Assembly (NCBI RefSeq): GCF_021129215.1
Contig: NZ_JAJOLP010000001.1
Coordinates: forward strand, 1,860,001-1,924,000
Source of the DNA: Agromyces sp. S2-1-8
GTDB lineage: Bacteria; Actinomycetota; Actinomycetes; Actinomycetales; Microbacteriaceae
Length of the DNA stretch: 64,000 bases
Direction of reading: 5' to 3'
The notes beneath the pieces were generated by a model, which worked only from the letters and a program-made list of their open reading frames with translations, searched no databases and was not told the origin of the DNA. This document shows positions 55,486 to 62,713 of the stretch, one piece after another (the first letter of the stretch is position 1; each line of letters opens with the position of its first letter). The translations under genes and the position numbers were made by a program.

Positions 55486-56514
55486 ATGGCGCTCGTCGCG
55501 CTGAAGAACGTCACCAAGGCGTATCCGCCCCAAGGTCGTGACGGGGCTGAGATCGTCGCCGTCGACGACGTCACCCTCGACATCGAGCCGGGCGACGTCT
55601 ACGGCATCATCGGCTATTCGGGAGCGGGCAAGTCGACCCTGCTCCGGCTCGTGAACGCGCTCGAGCCCGCCACCGCCGGATCGATCGAGATCGACGGCCG
55701 CGAGATCGTGGGCCTTCCCGAACGCGAACTGCGCGGCATCCGCCTCGGCATCGGCATGATCTTCCAGCAGTTCAACCTGTTCGGCGCGAAGACCGTCGCC
55801 GGCAACATCGCCTACCCGCTCAAGGTGGCCGGGTGGTCGAAGGCCGAGATCGAGCCCCGGGTCGCCGAACTGCTCGAGTTCGTCGGGCTCGCCGAGAAGG
55901 CGAAGGCGTTCCCCGACCAGCTCTCGGGCGGCCAGAAGCAGCGCGTCGGCATCGCCCGGGCGCTCGCGACGTCGCCACGGCTGCTGCTCGCCGACGAGGC
56001 GACGAGCGCACTCGATCCCGACACGACGCAGGAGGTGCTCGAACTCCTCAAGCGCGTCAATCGCGAGTTCGGCGTCACGATCATCGTGATCACCCACGAG
56101 ATGGACGTCATCCAGTCGATCGCGACGAAGGTCGCCGTCATGGACGGCGGCCGCGTGATCGAGAACGGCGAGGTCTTCGACGTGTTCTCGAGGCCGCGGA
56201 ACGCGTCGTCGCAGCGGTTCGTTGCGACGGTCGTGAAGGGCGTGCCGTCGCCCGCCGAGCTCGCGGTGCTGCGCGAGCGCCACGAGGGCCGCATCGTCAC
56301 GATCTCGTTCCGCGACAGCGACGCCTCGCAGGCACAGGTCTTCGTCGAGCTCGCGAACGCGGGGCTCGACTTCGAGCTCGTCTACGGCGGCATCAACGAC
56401 ATCCAGGGGCGAGCGTTCGGCCACCTGACGCTCGCGATCAGGGGGGCGGATGCCTCCATCGACAGCGTGCTCGCCTCGATCGCGTCGCGCGCGGAAGTGA
56501 CGGAGGCCCGCTGA
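55486..56514 (+). CDS. metN: Methionine ABC transporter, ATP-binding protein
   Basis: The 342-residue ATPase has Walker A GYSGAGKST at 43-51, LSGGQKQRVGIARALA, Walker B LLLADE followed by ATSALDPDTTQE, and HEMDVIQSIA. The C-terminal NIL domain (about 260-342, with VFVELANAGLDFELVYGGIN) binds methionine and inhibits the pump when the cell is replete. ATG 55486 has AGGAGGAG upstream. Its stop overlaps the metI start by one base. Confidence 0.94.
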   Translation: MALVALKNVTKAYPPQGRDGAEIVAVDDVTLDIEPGDVYGIIGYSGAGKSTLLRLVNALEPATAGSIEIDGREIVGLPERELRGIRLGIGMIFQQFNLFGAKTVAGNIAYPLKVAGWSKAEIEPRVAELLEFVGLAEKAKAFPDQLSGGQKQRVGIARALATSPRLLLADEATSALDPDTTQEVLELLKRVNREFGVTIIVITHEMDVIQSIATKVAVMDGGRVIENGEVFDVFSRPRNASSQRFVATVVKGVPSPAELAVLRERHEGRIVTISFRDSDASQAQVFVELANAGLDFELVYGGINDIQGRAFGHLTLAIRGADASIDSVLASIASRAEVTEAR

Positions 56515-57173
56515 TGGATCGCCTGTTCGAGCTCGGCCCCGATTTCTGGACCGCCGCCTTCGAGACGCTGTACATGGTCGCACTGACGCTGCTCATCGGC
56601 GGCGCGATCGGGCTCGTGCTCGGCATCGTGCTCTACGCGTCGCGTGCGGGCGGCCTCATGCCGAACCCGATCGTCTACAACGTGCTCAACGTCGTCATCA
56701 ACTTCTTCCGCCCGATCCCGTTCATCATCTTCATCGCCGCCGTGCAGCCGCTCGCCCGCTACGTGATCGGCATCGGCATCGGCAACGACGCCATGATCTT
56801 CTCCCTCTCGATCGCGGCATCGTTCGCGATCTCGCGCATCGTCGAGCAGAACCTCGTCACCGTGTCGCCGGGCGTCATCGAGGCGGCACGGGCGATGGGC
56901 GCCGGGCCGGTCAGGATCCTGCGCACGGTCGTCATCCCCGAGGCGCTCGGACCGCTCATCCTCGGGTACACGTTCATCGTCGTCGCGATCGTCGACATGA
57001 CCGCGATGGCGGGGTTCATCGGCGGCGGCGGGCTCGGCAACTTCGCGCTCGTCTACGGCTACCGCCAGTTCGAGCCGGCGATCACGTGGGCCGCGCTCCT
57101 GCTCATCGTGGTCTTCGTGCAGGCGCTGCAGTTCCTCGGCAACTGGCTCGCCCGCAAGGTGATGCGCCGGTAG
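56514..57173 (+). CDS. metI: Methionine ABC transporter, permease
   Basis: The 219-residue permease has five helices. It shows ETLYMVALTLLIGGAIGLVLG, FFRPIPFIIFIAAVQPLAR, and the EAA coupling loop GVIEAARAMGAGPVRILRTVVIPEALGPLI, followed by GGGGLGNFALVYGYRQF, as in MetI. The start ATG overlaps the metN stop (TGATG). It completes the D-/L-methionine importer. A 35-bp repeat array begins 83 bp after the stop. Confidence 0.94.
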   Translation: MDRLFELGPDFWTAAFETLYMVALTLLIGGAIGLVLGIVLYASRAGGLMPNPIVYNVLNVVINFFRPIPFIIFIAAVQPLARYVIGIGIGNDAMIFSLSIAASFAISRIVEQNLVTVSPGVIEAARAMGAGPVRILRTVVIPEALGPLILGYTFIVVAIVDMTAMAGFIGGGGLGNFALVYGYRQFEPAITWAALLLIVVFVQALQFLGNWLARKVMRR

Positions 57174-57255
57174 CGGCTCGGACGGCGTCGAGTCGTTCGT
57201 TCGCAGCGGTCGCGGGCGGTCGTGGGCGCCGTTCGTCGGCGCTCGGCGGTGATCT

Positions 57256-57421
57256 GCGCTCTGCGGTCTTCACCCGGTGCGGTCTCTGGTGCGCTCTGCG
57301 GTCATCACCCGGTGTGGTCTCTGGTGCGCTCTGCGGTCTTCACCCGGTGTGGTCTCTGGTGCGCTCTGCGGTCATCACCCGGTGCGGTCTCTGGTGCGCT
57401 CTGCGGTCATCACCCGGTGTG
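57256..57421. repeat. 4.7 tandem copies of a 35-bp unit downstream of metI
   Basis: Units start at 57256, 57291, 57326, 57361 and 57396 (partial). Each begins GCGCTCTGCGGTC and varies mainly at two places (CTT or CAT; GTGC or GTGT). More degenerate CCGGTG/GTGATCGG pieces continue to about 57530. The array fills most of the 363-bp gap between the 3' ends of metI and the convergent DUF222 gene. There are no spacers, so it is not a CRISPR array. Confidence 0.88.
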
Positions 57422-57536
57422 ATGATCGGCTCGTGGTGATCGGTTCAGTGTGATCTGTGGCGCGCCCTGCGGTGCTCAGCCCGGTGTGGTGATCGGCCCG
57501 GTGCAGTGATCGGCCCGGTGGCGTCGATGGGACTGG

Positions 57537-59051
57537 TCAGAACGGCGCGTTCGGTGGGTACTCATCGCCGTCCGGCTCGACGTTCGGCCGGCGCGATGCG
57601 TCGTCGGCAACCCGACCCGGCACGGTTGGCTCGCGGTGATCGCGGCAATCACGGTGATCGCGGTCATCGGCCGGCCGTGGTGTCGTCGGTATCGGTTCGG
57701 CCGGATGGGTCGCGTAGACCCGCCCCGAAGACGAGCGCCACTCGAGGATGCCGCCGCCACGGTGCACGACCGACCAGGCCGTCTCGTGTTTCAGGTGATG
57801 ATGCCCGGCGCAGAGGTGCGCGAGGTTGTCGTGCGCGGTCGGATTGCCGTCGGCGTAGTCGCGGGTGTGATCGATCTCGCTGCGACCCGCCGGCCTGTTG
57901 CAGCCGGGGAAGCGGCAGGTGCCGTCTCGCACCCGCAGCCAGCGGCGCAGGTCGGCCGGCGGTCGGTAGCTCGCACGGTCGACATCGAGCACCGCGCCCG
58001 TCACGGGGTGCGTGAGCAACCGGGTGAACGAGGGAGCGGTCGCGGTGAGGCGTCGTGCGGTGTCGGCGTCGATCGGCCCGTAGCCGTCGAGGTGCCCCGG
58101 CGTCTCGTCGAGCCCCATGAGCGTGAAAACCGGAACGGTGACATGCACCGTCGCACGCGCCGACGCGATCGCCTCCGCTCCGCGGTCGCCAGCGGGGAGA
58201 AGGCCGAAACGGAGGAGGTCGCCGGCGAAGTCGGCGCGAAGTTGCTCGTGGTTGCGGTCTTCATCACCGCGGCCGGCGCCGCCAACCCGACCGCTCACGC
58301 CCCTGACGTCGGCGCCGGCGGCGGTGTGTGCGGCGTCGTCGAGCCGCACGAAGATGCTCAACGCATCGGCCGCCGGCAGGAGCACGTGCAGCCAGGCCAT
58401 GCCGTCGGTGGCGGGCTCGAATTCGACTCGCCGGGTCTCGCGGGCGGCCCGATGCCGTTCTGACGTCGTCTCGGCGAGGAGCTCTTCACGAAGTCGGCGG
58501 GCTTTGACCCGCAGTTTCGCCGCAGTGAGGTCGGCCCCGAGCGCGGCGAGGCGCTCGTCGAGCTCGGCACGCACGCGCGGCCGGTCGGCGAGATCGCAGC
58601 CGGCGCCGACGATGACCCGAGCGTGCTGCATCGTGAGTTCGCCGCGTCGCAGCGCCGACAGGGTGGCCGGCAGCTGGTTCGACAGCACCCACGCTTCGTC
58701 GATCTCGCGCTGCATCGTGCGCTCTGGGGTTCGCAGCGCGGCCGCGAGTTCGGCCACGACGCTGCGGCGCGCCATCTCGTCGCGACGCGCGGGCGACAGC
58801 GACGCCGACACGAATGCGCCGGCATGGCGCAGTGCGAAGGCGACGGTCATCGCGATCACGTCGATGTGCATGGCGCGATGCATCGCCTCGATGCGTTGCG
58901 CTCGCACGGCGGCGTCGACGAGGACGGCGAGGCCCTCTTGCGCACGAGCGAACGGGGACATCTCGGAGGGGGGTGGGAACGCTGCGGGTGACGGCGCGAC
59001 GGGCACCGCGAGTCCTCCGGGAACGGAGGTGGTGTGCTCGTCGAAGGCCAT
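57537..59051 (-). CDS. DUF222 and HNH endonuclease-signature protein (13E12 type)
   Basis: The 504-residue protein has a helical DUF222 region (about residues 30-300). An HNH domain follows near residue 385-430: CRFPGCNRPAGRSEIDHTRDYADGNPTAHDNLAHLCAGHHHLKH, with both zinc cysteines and the catalytic His. The tail is Arg/Asp/Pro-rich. These multicopy actinobacterial proteins are thought to be nucleases. Mycobacterial 13E12 genes are known LexA targets. ATG 59051 lies 5 bp after TACGAT (59057-59062, minus strand), and an SOS box abuts that promoter, now split by an insertion sequence. Confidence 0.87.
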   Translation of the reverse strand: MAFDEHTTSVPGGLAVPVAPSPAAFPPPSEMSPFARAQEGLAVLVDAAVRAQRIEAMHRAMHIDVIAMTVAFALRHAGAFVSASLSPARRDEMARRSVVAELAAALRTPERTMQREIDEAWVLSNQLPATLSALRRGELTMQHARVIVGAGCDLADRPRVRAELDERLAALGADLTAAKLRVKARRLREELLAETTSERHRAARETRRVEFEPATDGMAWLHVLLPAADALSIFVRLDDAAHTAAGADVRGVSGRVGGAGRGDEDRNHEQLRADFAGDLLRFGLLPAGDRGAEAIASARATVHVTVPVFTLMGLDETPGHLDGYGPIDADTARRLTATAPSFTRLLTHPVTGAVLDVDRASYRPPADLRRWLRVRDGTCRFPGCNRPAGRSEIDHTRDYADGNPTAHDNLAHLCAGHHHLKHETAWSVVHRGGGILEWRSSSGRVYATHPAEPIPTTPRPADDRDHRDCRDHREPTVPGRVADDASRRPNVEPDGDEYPPNAPF

Positions 59052-59071
59052 GCCCCATCGTATCAAGATTC

Positions 59072-59083
59072 GAACGAATGTTC
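59072..59083. promoter_or_regulatory. SOS (LexA) box at the left junction of the insertion sequence
   Basis: GAACGAATGTTC fits the actinobacterial GAAC-N4-GTTC LexA site and sits at the expected -35 position of the DUF222/HNH gene. Its last two bases are supplied by the element. Before the insertion the site would have read TCGAACGAATGTTCGA. Confidence 0.65.
59074..59081. repeat. Target site duplication, left copy (ACGAATGT)
   Basis: The 8 bp recur as a direct repeat at 61171-61178. Because the target is palindromic, duplications of 10 or 12 bp (element ends CTGGG or TGGG) fit equally; 8 bp was chosen because IS1595-family elements duplicate 8 bp. Confidence 0.6.
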
Positions 59084-59105
59084 TGGGTATCTGCTTAGGT
59101 GAAGT
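59082..59105. repeat. Left terminal inverted repeat of the IS1595-family element
   Basis: TCTGGGTATCTG followed by CTTAGGTGAAGT. It matches the right end except at three positions (13, 14 and 17). Confidence 0.8.
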
Positions 59106-59163
59106 GTTGTGTTGAGGCTCGACTCCGATCCGATCCGCCAGCGACTGGTCCCAGATTTCGCGG

Positions 59164-59508
59164 CTACGGGAGCAGCAGAATCATCCAGTTCGCGATCGCA
59201 GCGGCAACAGTCAGAACGGCGAGAACCAACGTGCCCGTGCGCCGCGCGGTTGAGTAGCGCAGCACCATGCCGATGAACGTGATTGCTGCGAGTGTCAGGA
59301 TCGCGGCCGTCGCCCAGAGTTCTGCCACGTCCCGTGGGTACGTGGGATTCTCGGTCTGCTGACCCCAGAAGGTGGAGTTCCCGAGGCCGATCCGGATGAC
59401 CACCCAAATCGCCCAGAGAGTGGGTAGCACTGCACCGAAAATGAAGACGCAGCCCCGCGATCCTACGACGTGTCGGTCGCCGTAATCATCCTTGGGGGTG
59501 CTCATCAT
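59164..59508 (-). CDS. Passenger membrane protein, three helices, 114 residues
   Basis: The product starts MMSTPKDDYGDRHVVGSRG and has three hydrophobic segments: CVFIFGAVLPTLWAIWVVIR, a second of about 22 residues (LWATAAILTLAAITFIGMVL), and LVLAVLTVAAAIANWMILLL at the C-terminus. A polar loop (NSTFWGQQTENPTYPRD) separates the first two. I do not recognise a family. Two ATGs (59508, 59505) may start it, 9 bp after the stop of the lipoprotein gene, so both are one transcription unit inside the mobile element. A membrane partner of the lipoprotein is possible. Confidence 0.6.
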   Translation of the reverse strand: MMSTPKDDYGDRHVVGSRGCVFIFGAVLPTLWAIWVVIRIGLGNSTFWGQQTENPTYPRDVAELWATAAILTLAAITFIGMVLRYSTARRTGTLVLAVLTVAAAIANWMILLLP

Positions 59509-59516
59509 CGGGTCTG

Positions 59517-60053
59517 TCAGCCACCCGTCGTGGAGAATATCGCGAGCTCCGAGAGATTCGACCTGCACGCCTCCATGATCGGCAGCCGAGCCTCCTGGTA
59601 ACCCGCCGTTGTCGGGTCGAATCTCGCGCCCGACGCAGTGTCCGGGTTGGCTTCGATGTACTCGACGACCGCTTCGAACTCATCGCGAAGGCCCCGCTGC
59701 GACTCGGGGAACGCGGTCAACGATCGGTAGCCCGTGTAGGCGGACTCGACGAGCGCGAGGTATTGCTCGGCGGTGATCGTGCCGAGGGAGTGGTCTTGGC
59801 GAGCGTTTTGGAGTGTGGTGTCGATCGTGCTCACGGTCGCGCACGTAGCCGCAATCGCGGAGTCCACAGGCGTGCCCTCCGCCGCAGCCGGCTTCCCATC
59901 GTCAGTCGGTGACGGCGTCGCCGGGCCAGCGGCAGCACCGGTGGAGCACCCCGCGACCACTAGACCGCAGAGGATGGCCGATGCCAGAAACACGGTTCTC
60001 CGAGCACGCGTTCCCTGATTCAAGCCACTCTCCAATCTCGTCTGCCGTTGCAT
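59517..60053 (-). CDS. Passenger lipoprotein, 178 residues
   Basis: The precursor begins with an Arg-rich segment of about 20 residues. A hydrophobic stretch (VFLASAILCGLVVAGC) ends in a lipobox with Cys at about residue 36. The mature part is Ala/Thr/Pro-rich at first and then helical (TLQNARQDHSLGTITAEQYL, EFEAVVEYIEANPDT), with two further cysteines (near residues 70 and 163). I know no family for it. It should sit on the outer face of the membrane. It lies inside the IS1595-family element, on the same strand as the transposase and downstream of it. Confidence 0.65.
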   Translation of the reverse strand: MQRQTRLESGLNQGTRARRTVFLASAILCGLVVAGCSTGAAAGPATPSPTDDGKPAAAEGTPVDSAIAATCATVSTIDTTLQNARQDHSLGTITAEQYLALVESAYTGYRSLTAFPESQRGLRDEFEAVVEYIEANPDTASGARFDPTTAGYQEARLPIMEACRSNLSELAIFSTTGG

Positions 60054-60160
60054 GTTAGTGAAGTATGGCCTTTCGGTTCAGGGATACGAAGTCATTCGCT
60101 GGAGGGTGTGGAAAAGAATCGCCCGGTCGGACTGAGTGGTCCAGCTCGCTCGAATTCCCC

Positions 60161-61135
60161 TCAACCCCAGGCGTCAGTGAAGTACGGATTCGATTCGGGG
60201 TCGAGGAGGTCCCCGAGCGGGTGCGGGTCGGTGCGCACGGCCTGCTGCAGCAGTCGGTAGAACAGCAGCCCGCGGCTGGTGGCCTCGCGGCGGTTGAATC
60301 GGAACGTGAATTCGTCGAGGTAGTAGGGCAGCTGGTGCTCAGCGACGCCGTAATGCAGGGTGCCGGTCAGCCAGCGTTTCAACAGGGAGGCGGTCAGGTG
60401 CACACCGGGCAGCACTGCGGTCGGGTCGGGGGCGTTGTACCCGGTGGCGAACTCATGCGTGTAGCCCAGCTCGGCGAGCCGGCGCATCATCCGTGCATCA
60501 TCGGTGTGAATGGTCGAGCCCTGCACGACGGTGTTTTGCGCGAAGGTGACAAGTCCGAGCGTGCCGGGCCGGTCCGCGAGCCCGAGTCGAATCCGGCCGA
60601 GCTTGCGGCCCGGGCCGGGCTTCTCGACCGCGACCATCACAGTCGCTTTGCCCGTGCTCGCGCCGGAGTGGCCGCCGTTGACGCCGCCGACGAAGGTCTC
60701 GTCGACCTCGACGATGCCGTGGAGCAGGTCGCGGTCGGGGCGCACCATCGCCCGGCGGAGCTTGTGCATCCACGCCCACGCGGTCTCGTAGGACTTCAGG
60801 CCCAACATCCGCTGCAGGCCCCGCGCGGACATCCCGTTCTTCTGCGACGTCACGAACCACACCGCCGCGAACCACGTCGACAGCGGCATCCGGGTCCGGT
60901 GGAAGATCGTGCCCGCGGTCACCGACGTGCGCCGCTGGCAGGCGCGGCACATCCATAGTCCCGCGCCCGTGAGCCAGAACTCCCGGCCCTGGCAGTCCGG
61001 GCATACGAACCCGTCCGGCCAGCGCAATCGCGCCAGATACGCCAGGCACGCCTCGTCATCCGGGAACCACTCGCGCAGCTCCTGGAACGTCCGCGGATAG
61101 TCGACACCGCCCACGGCATGCCCAGACTCGGCCAC
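60161..61135 (-). CDS. IS1595-family transposase
   Basis: The 324-residue protein has the N-terminal zinc ribbon of the family (CPDC at 45-48, CRAC at 63-66), a helical segment (TIFHRTRMPLSTWFAAVWFV), then the ISXO2-like catalytic domain. EVDETFVGG gives Asp145, HTDD gives Asp212, and the block ASLLKRWLTGTLHYGV...YLDEFTFRFNRR stands where the third catalytic residue and Lys are expected; I cannot assign that residue firmly. It starts at GTG 61135, 6 bp after TAGGCT (61142-61147, minus strand), which overlaps the inner edge of the right inverted repeat. So the element carries its own leaderless promoter at its end. Confidence 0.9.
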   Translation of the reverse strand: MAESGHAVGGVDYPRTFQELREWFPDDEACLAYLARLRWPDGFVCPDCQGREFWLTGAGLWMCRACQRRTSVTAGTIFHRTRMPLSTWFAAVWFVTSQKNGMSARGLQRMLGLKSYETAWAWMHKLRRAMVRPDRDLLHGIVEVDETFVGGVNGGHSGASTGKATVMVAVEKPGPGRKLGRIRLGLADRPGTLGLVTFAQNTVVQGSTIHTDDARMMRRLAELGYTHEFATGYNAPDPTAVLPGVHLTASLLKRWLTGTLHYGVAEHQLPYYLDEFTFRFNRREATSRGLLFYRLLQQAVRTDPHPLGDLLDPESNPYFTDAWG

Positions 61136-61146
61136 AAATCCAGCCT

Positions 61147-61170
61147 ACTTCACTTAGACAGATACCCAGA
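61147..61170. repeat. Right terminal inverted repeat of the IS1595-family element
   Basis: Read on the minus strand it begins TCTGGGTATCTG and continues TCTAAGTGAAGT. The transposase -10 hexamer overlaps its inner edge. Confidence 0.8.
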
Positions 61171-61180
61171 ACGAATGTTC
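61169..61180. promoter_or_regulatory. Second SOS-like box at the right junction, abutting the transposase promoter
   Basis: GAACGAATGTTC is rebuilt here from the last two bases of the element plus the duplicated target, and continues into GA of the original box. It overlaps the position of the transposase -35 (about 61165-61170). LexA control of transposition is inference. Confidence 0.5.
61171..61178. repeat. Target site duplication, right copy (ACGAATGT)
   Basis: Direct repeat of 59074-59081 flanking the insertion sequence. Confidence 0.6.
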
Positions 61181-61425
61181 GACTGTTTCGCCGAGTGAAT
61201 GCGCGGCCGCGACGCGCTGCGAATGCGAACGTTCGGGCCCGGGACGCGGCCGGACGTCGGTGCGAGACGCCGGTCCGCCCAGGGCCCACCCGGCAGACGG
61301 CACCTCGAGCATGCGCCGAGGAGTCGGGCGCACGACCCATCCTCCACAGGCGCTGCTCCGCGGCATCCGTCACGAATCGGGCCGTCGCGGGCGGCACCAC
61401 CCCGGCGCGCCCGCAGGATCGACGC

Positions 61426-61890
61426 ATGACCGACCGAGACGCCGACACCGAACCGACGAGCCAGTGCAGCACCGACCCGCATCTGCCCGACGTACCCGTG
61501 ATGACCGACGCTGCACTGCAGGACCGGGTCGAGGAGCTCATCCAGCGGGCGTTCCGCCGTCAATTGTGGACGCTCTTCTTCGATGACGAGGGCTACCAGT
61601 TGCTCATGATGCCGATGGCCGACTACCCCGGTGCCCCCGACGGGCCGACCCCCGAGGGCACCGCCGCGCAGCTGCTGGCGAACCGCGTGGCGTACGTCTG
61701 CGACTTCATCGGGGCGACGCGGGTCGCCTTCGCCTGGGAGCGCCGCGGTCCCGAGCGGAGCACTCCTGTCGACCGCGAATGGGCGTGCGGACTGGCAGCG
61801 GCCTGCCGGAACGAGCACGTCGAGGTGTGGTCGCAGTTCATCGTGCACGACGGCGGCGTCCGCTGGTTCGCGCGCGACGACGACGCCTGA
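61426..61890 (+). CDS. Hypothetical protein, 154 residues
   Basis: The acidic protein begins MTDRDADTEPTSQCSTDPHLPDVPVMTDAALQ and has a possible alpha/beta core: RQLWTLFFDDEGYQLLMMPMADYP, VAYVCDFIGATRVAFAWERRGP, and CGLAAACRNEHVEVWSQFIVHDGGVRWF. The order of strands and the phrase DREWACGLAAACR resemble RadC/JAB-like folds, but no metal site is evident and I leave it unassigned. ATG 61426 lies 6 bp after CAGGAT (61414-61419). The 243 bp before it hold only a CGAACGTTCG palindrome near 61225. Confidence 0.62.
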   Translation: MTDRDADTEPTSQCSTDPHLPDVPVMTDAALQDRVEELIQRAFRRQLWTLFFDDEGYQLLMMPMADYPGAPDGPTPEGTAAQLLANRVAYVCDFIGATRVAFAWERRGPERSTPVDREWACGLAAACRNEHVEVWSQFIVHDGGVRWFARDDDA

Positions 61891-61927
61891 CCGGGTGCCT
61901 ACGGGCGAGGGCGCCGGCGGACTGCGC

Positions 61928-62425
61928 TCAGCCCGCGTCGAACCCGAGGCTGAGCTTGCGCAGGAGGCCTGCGAGCCGCTTCTGCTCGGCCGCGGGCAGT
62001 CGCGCCAGCAGCTCGGCCTCGGCGTCGACGAGCCGGGTGATCGCGGCGTCGACACGGGTGAGCCCCGCGGGGCTCATCTCGACGAGGATGCCGCGGCCGT
62101 CGTTGGGGTCGGTCTGGCGGGTGACCAGCCCGCGCTCGACGAGCCGGTCGATACGGTTCGTCATCGTGCCGCTCGACACGAGCGTCTGCTGCAGCAACTG
62201 CTTGGGGGAGAGCCGGTACGGCGCCCCGGCACGGCGCAGCGCCGAGAGCACGTCGAATTCGCTGGCCTCGAGCTCGGACCGGGCGAACGCCTGGCGGCGG
62301 GCGCGATCGAGGTGCTTCGAGAGCCGCGCGACCCGGGAGAGCACCTGCAGCGGGGCGAAGTCGAGATCGGGGCGCTCCCGCTCCCAGTCGTCGACGATCC
62401 GGTCGACCTCGTCAGCATCTCTCAC
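61928..62425 (-). CDS. MarR family transcriptional regulator
   Basis: The 165-residue protein has a winged helix-turn-helix of MarR type: LEASEFDVLSALRRAGAPYRLSPKQLLQQTLVSSGTMTNRIDRLVERGLVTRQTDPNDGRGILVEMSPAG, with the DxRxxxV wing (DGRGILV). Helices at both ends form the dimer interface. Its N-terminus (WERERPDLDFAPLQVLSRVARLSKHLD) is typical of the actinobacterial subgroup. ATG 62425 is preceded by GAGGTGAG. No target gene is divergent from it; the tRNA gene is next. Confidence 0.87.
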   Translation of the reverse strand: MRDADEVDRIVDDWERERPDLDFAPLQVLSRVARLSKHLDRARRQAFARSELEASEFDVLSALRRAGAPYRLSPKQLLQQTLVSSGTMTNRIDRLVERGLVTRQTDPNDGRGILVEMSPAGLTRVDAAITRLVDAEAELLARLPAAEQKRLAGLLRKLSLGFDAG

Positions 62426-62562
62426 CTCGCCATTATCCCGCCGGTCGGGGCGTCAGCCGGTGCGGATGCCTCGGCGGGCGTTCTGACGGCCGCGGCCGGC
62501 GCCGTTCGGGCCCCGGCCGCCATGGCAGACTTGATGTCGCGCGAGCCGAGCCGCCCGCGCGT

Positions 62563-62634
62563 TCCGCCATGGTGTAACGGCAGCACGACAGCCTTTGGAG
62601 CTGTGAGGACCAGGTTCGAATCCTGGTGGCGGAG
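62563..62634 (+). tRNA. tRNA-Gln, anticodon TTG
   Basis: The acceptor stem TCCGCCA pairs with TGGCGGA. The anticodon stem ACAGC/GCTGT encloses the loop CTTTGGA with anticodon TTG, and the T-arm has ACCAGGTTCGAATCCTGGT. The 3' CCA is not encoded. It stands 79 bp ahead of glmU on the same strand, a usual place for this tRNA in actinobacteria. Confidence 0.95.
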
Positions 62635-62713
62635 CCCGCCCGGCCGCGATCGGGTTACCCGTGACACCGCGGCCGACGCCGAGACATCCGCCAGCAACCG
62701 ACAGGAAGCCCGA

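Larger units (their letters stand above)
59082..61170 (-). mobile_element. IS1595-family insertion sequence with two passenger genes, 2089 bp
   Basis: The ends are 24-bp inverted repeats (59082-59105 and 61147-61170) beginning TCTGGGTATCTG and differing at three positions. An 8-bp direct repeat flanks them. Inside are a transposase of the IS1595/ISXO2 family and, beyond its 3' end, two genes unrelated to transposition. Codon use in the passenger half is visibly less G+C-rich than in the surrounding chromosome. The element interrupts the upstream region of the DUF222/HNH gene. IS1595-family members with passenger genes are known; this combination I do not recognise. Confidence 0.85.

Noticed and set aside
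57256-57421. Possible CRISPR array
   Set aside because: The 35-bp units are contiguous, with no spacers, and no cas genes are near.
59517-60053. Passenger lipoprotein as part of a toxin-immunity pair
   Set aside because: Neither passenger shows toxin motifs or a known immunity fold; the lipobox and helices only support surface location.
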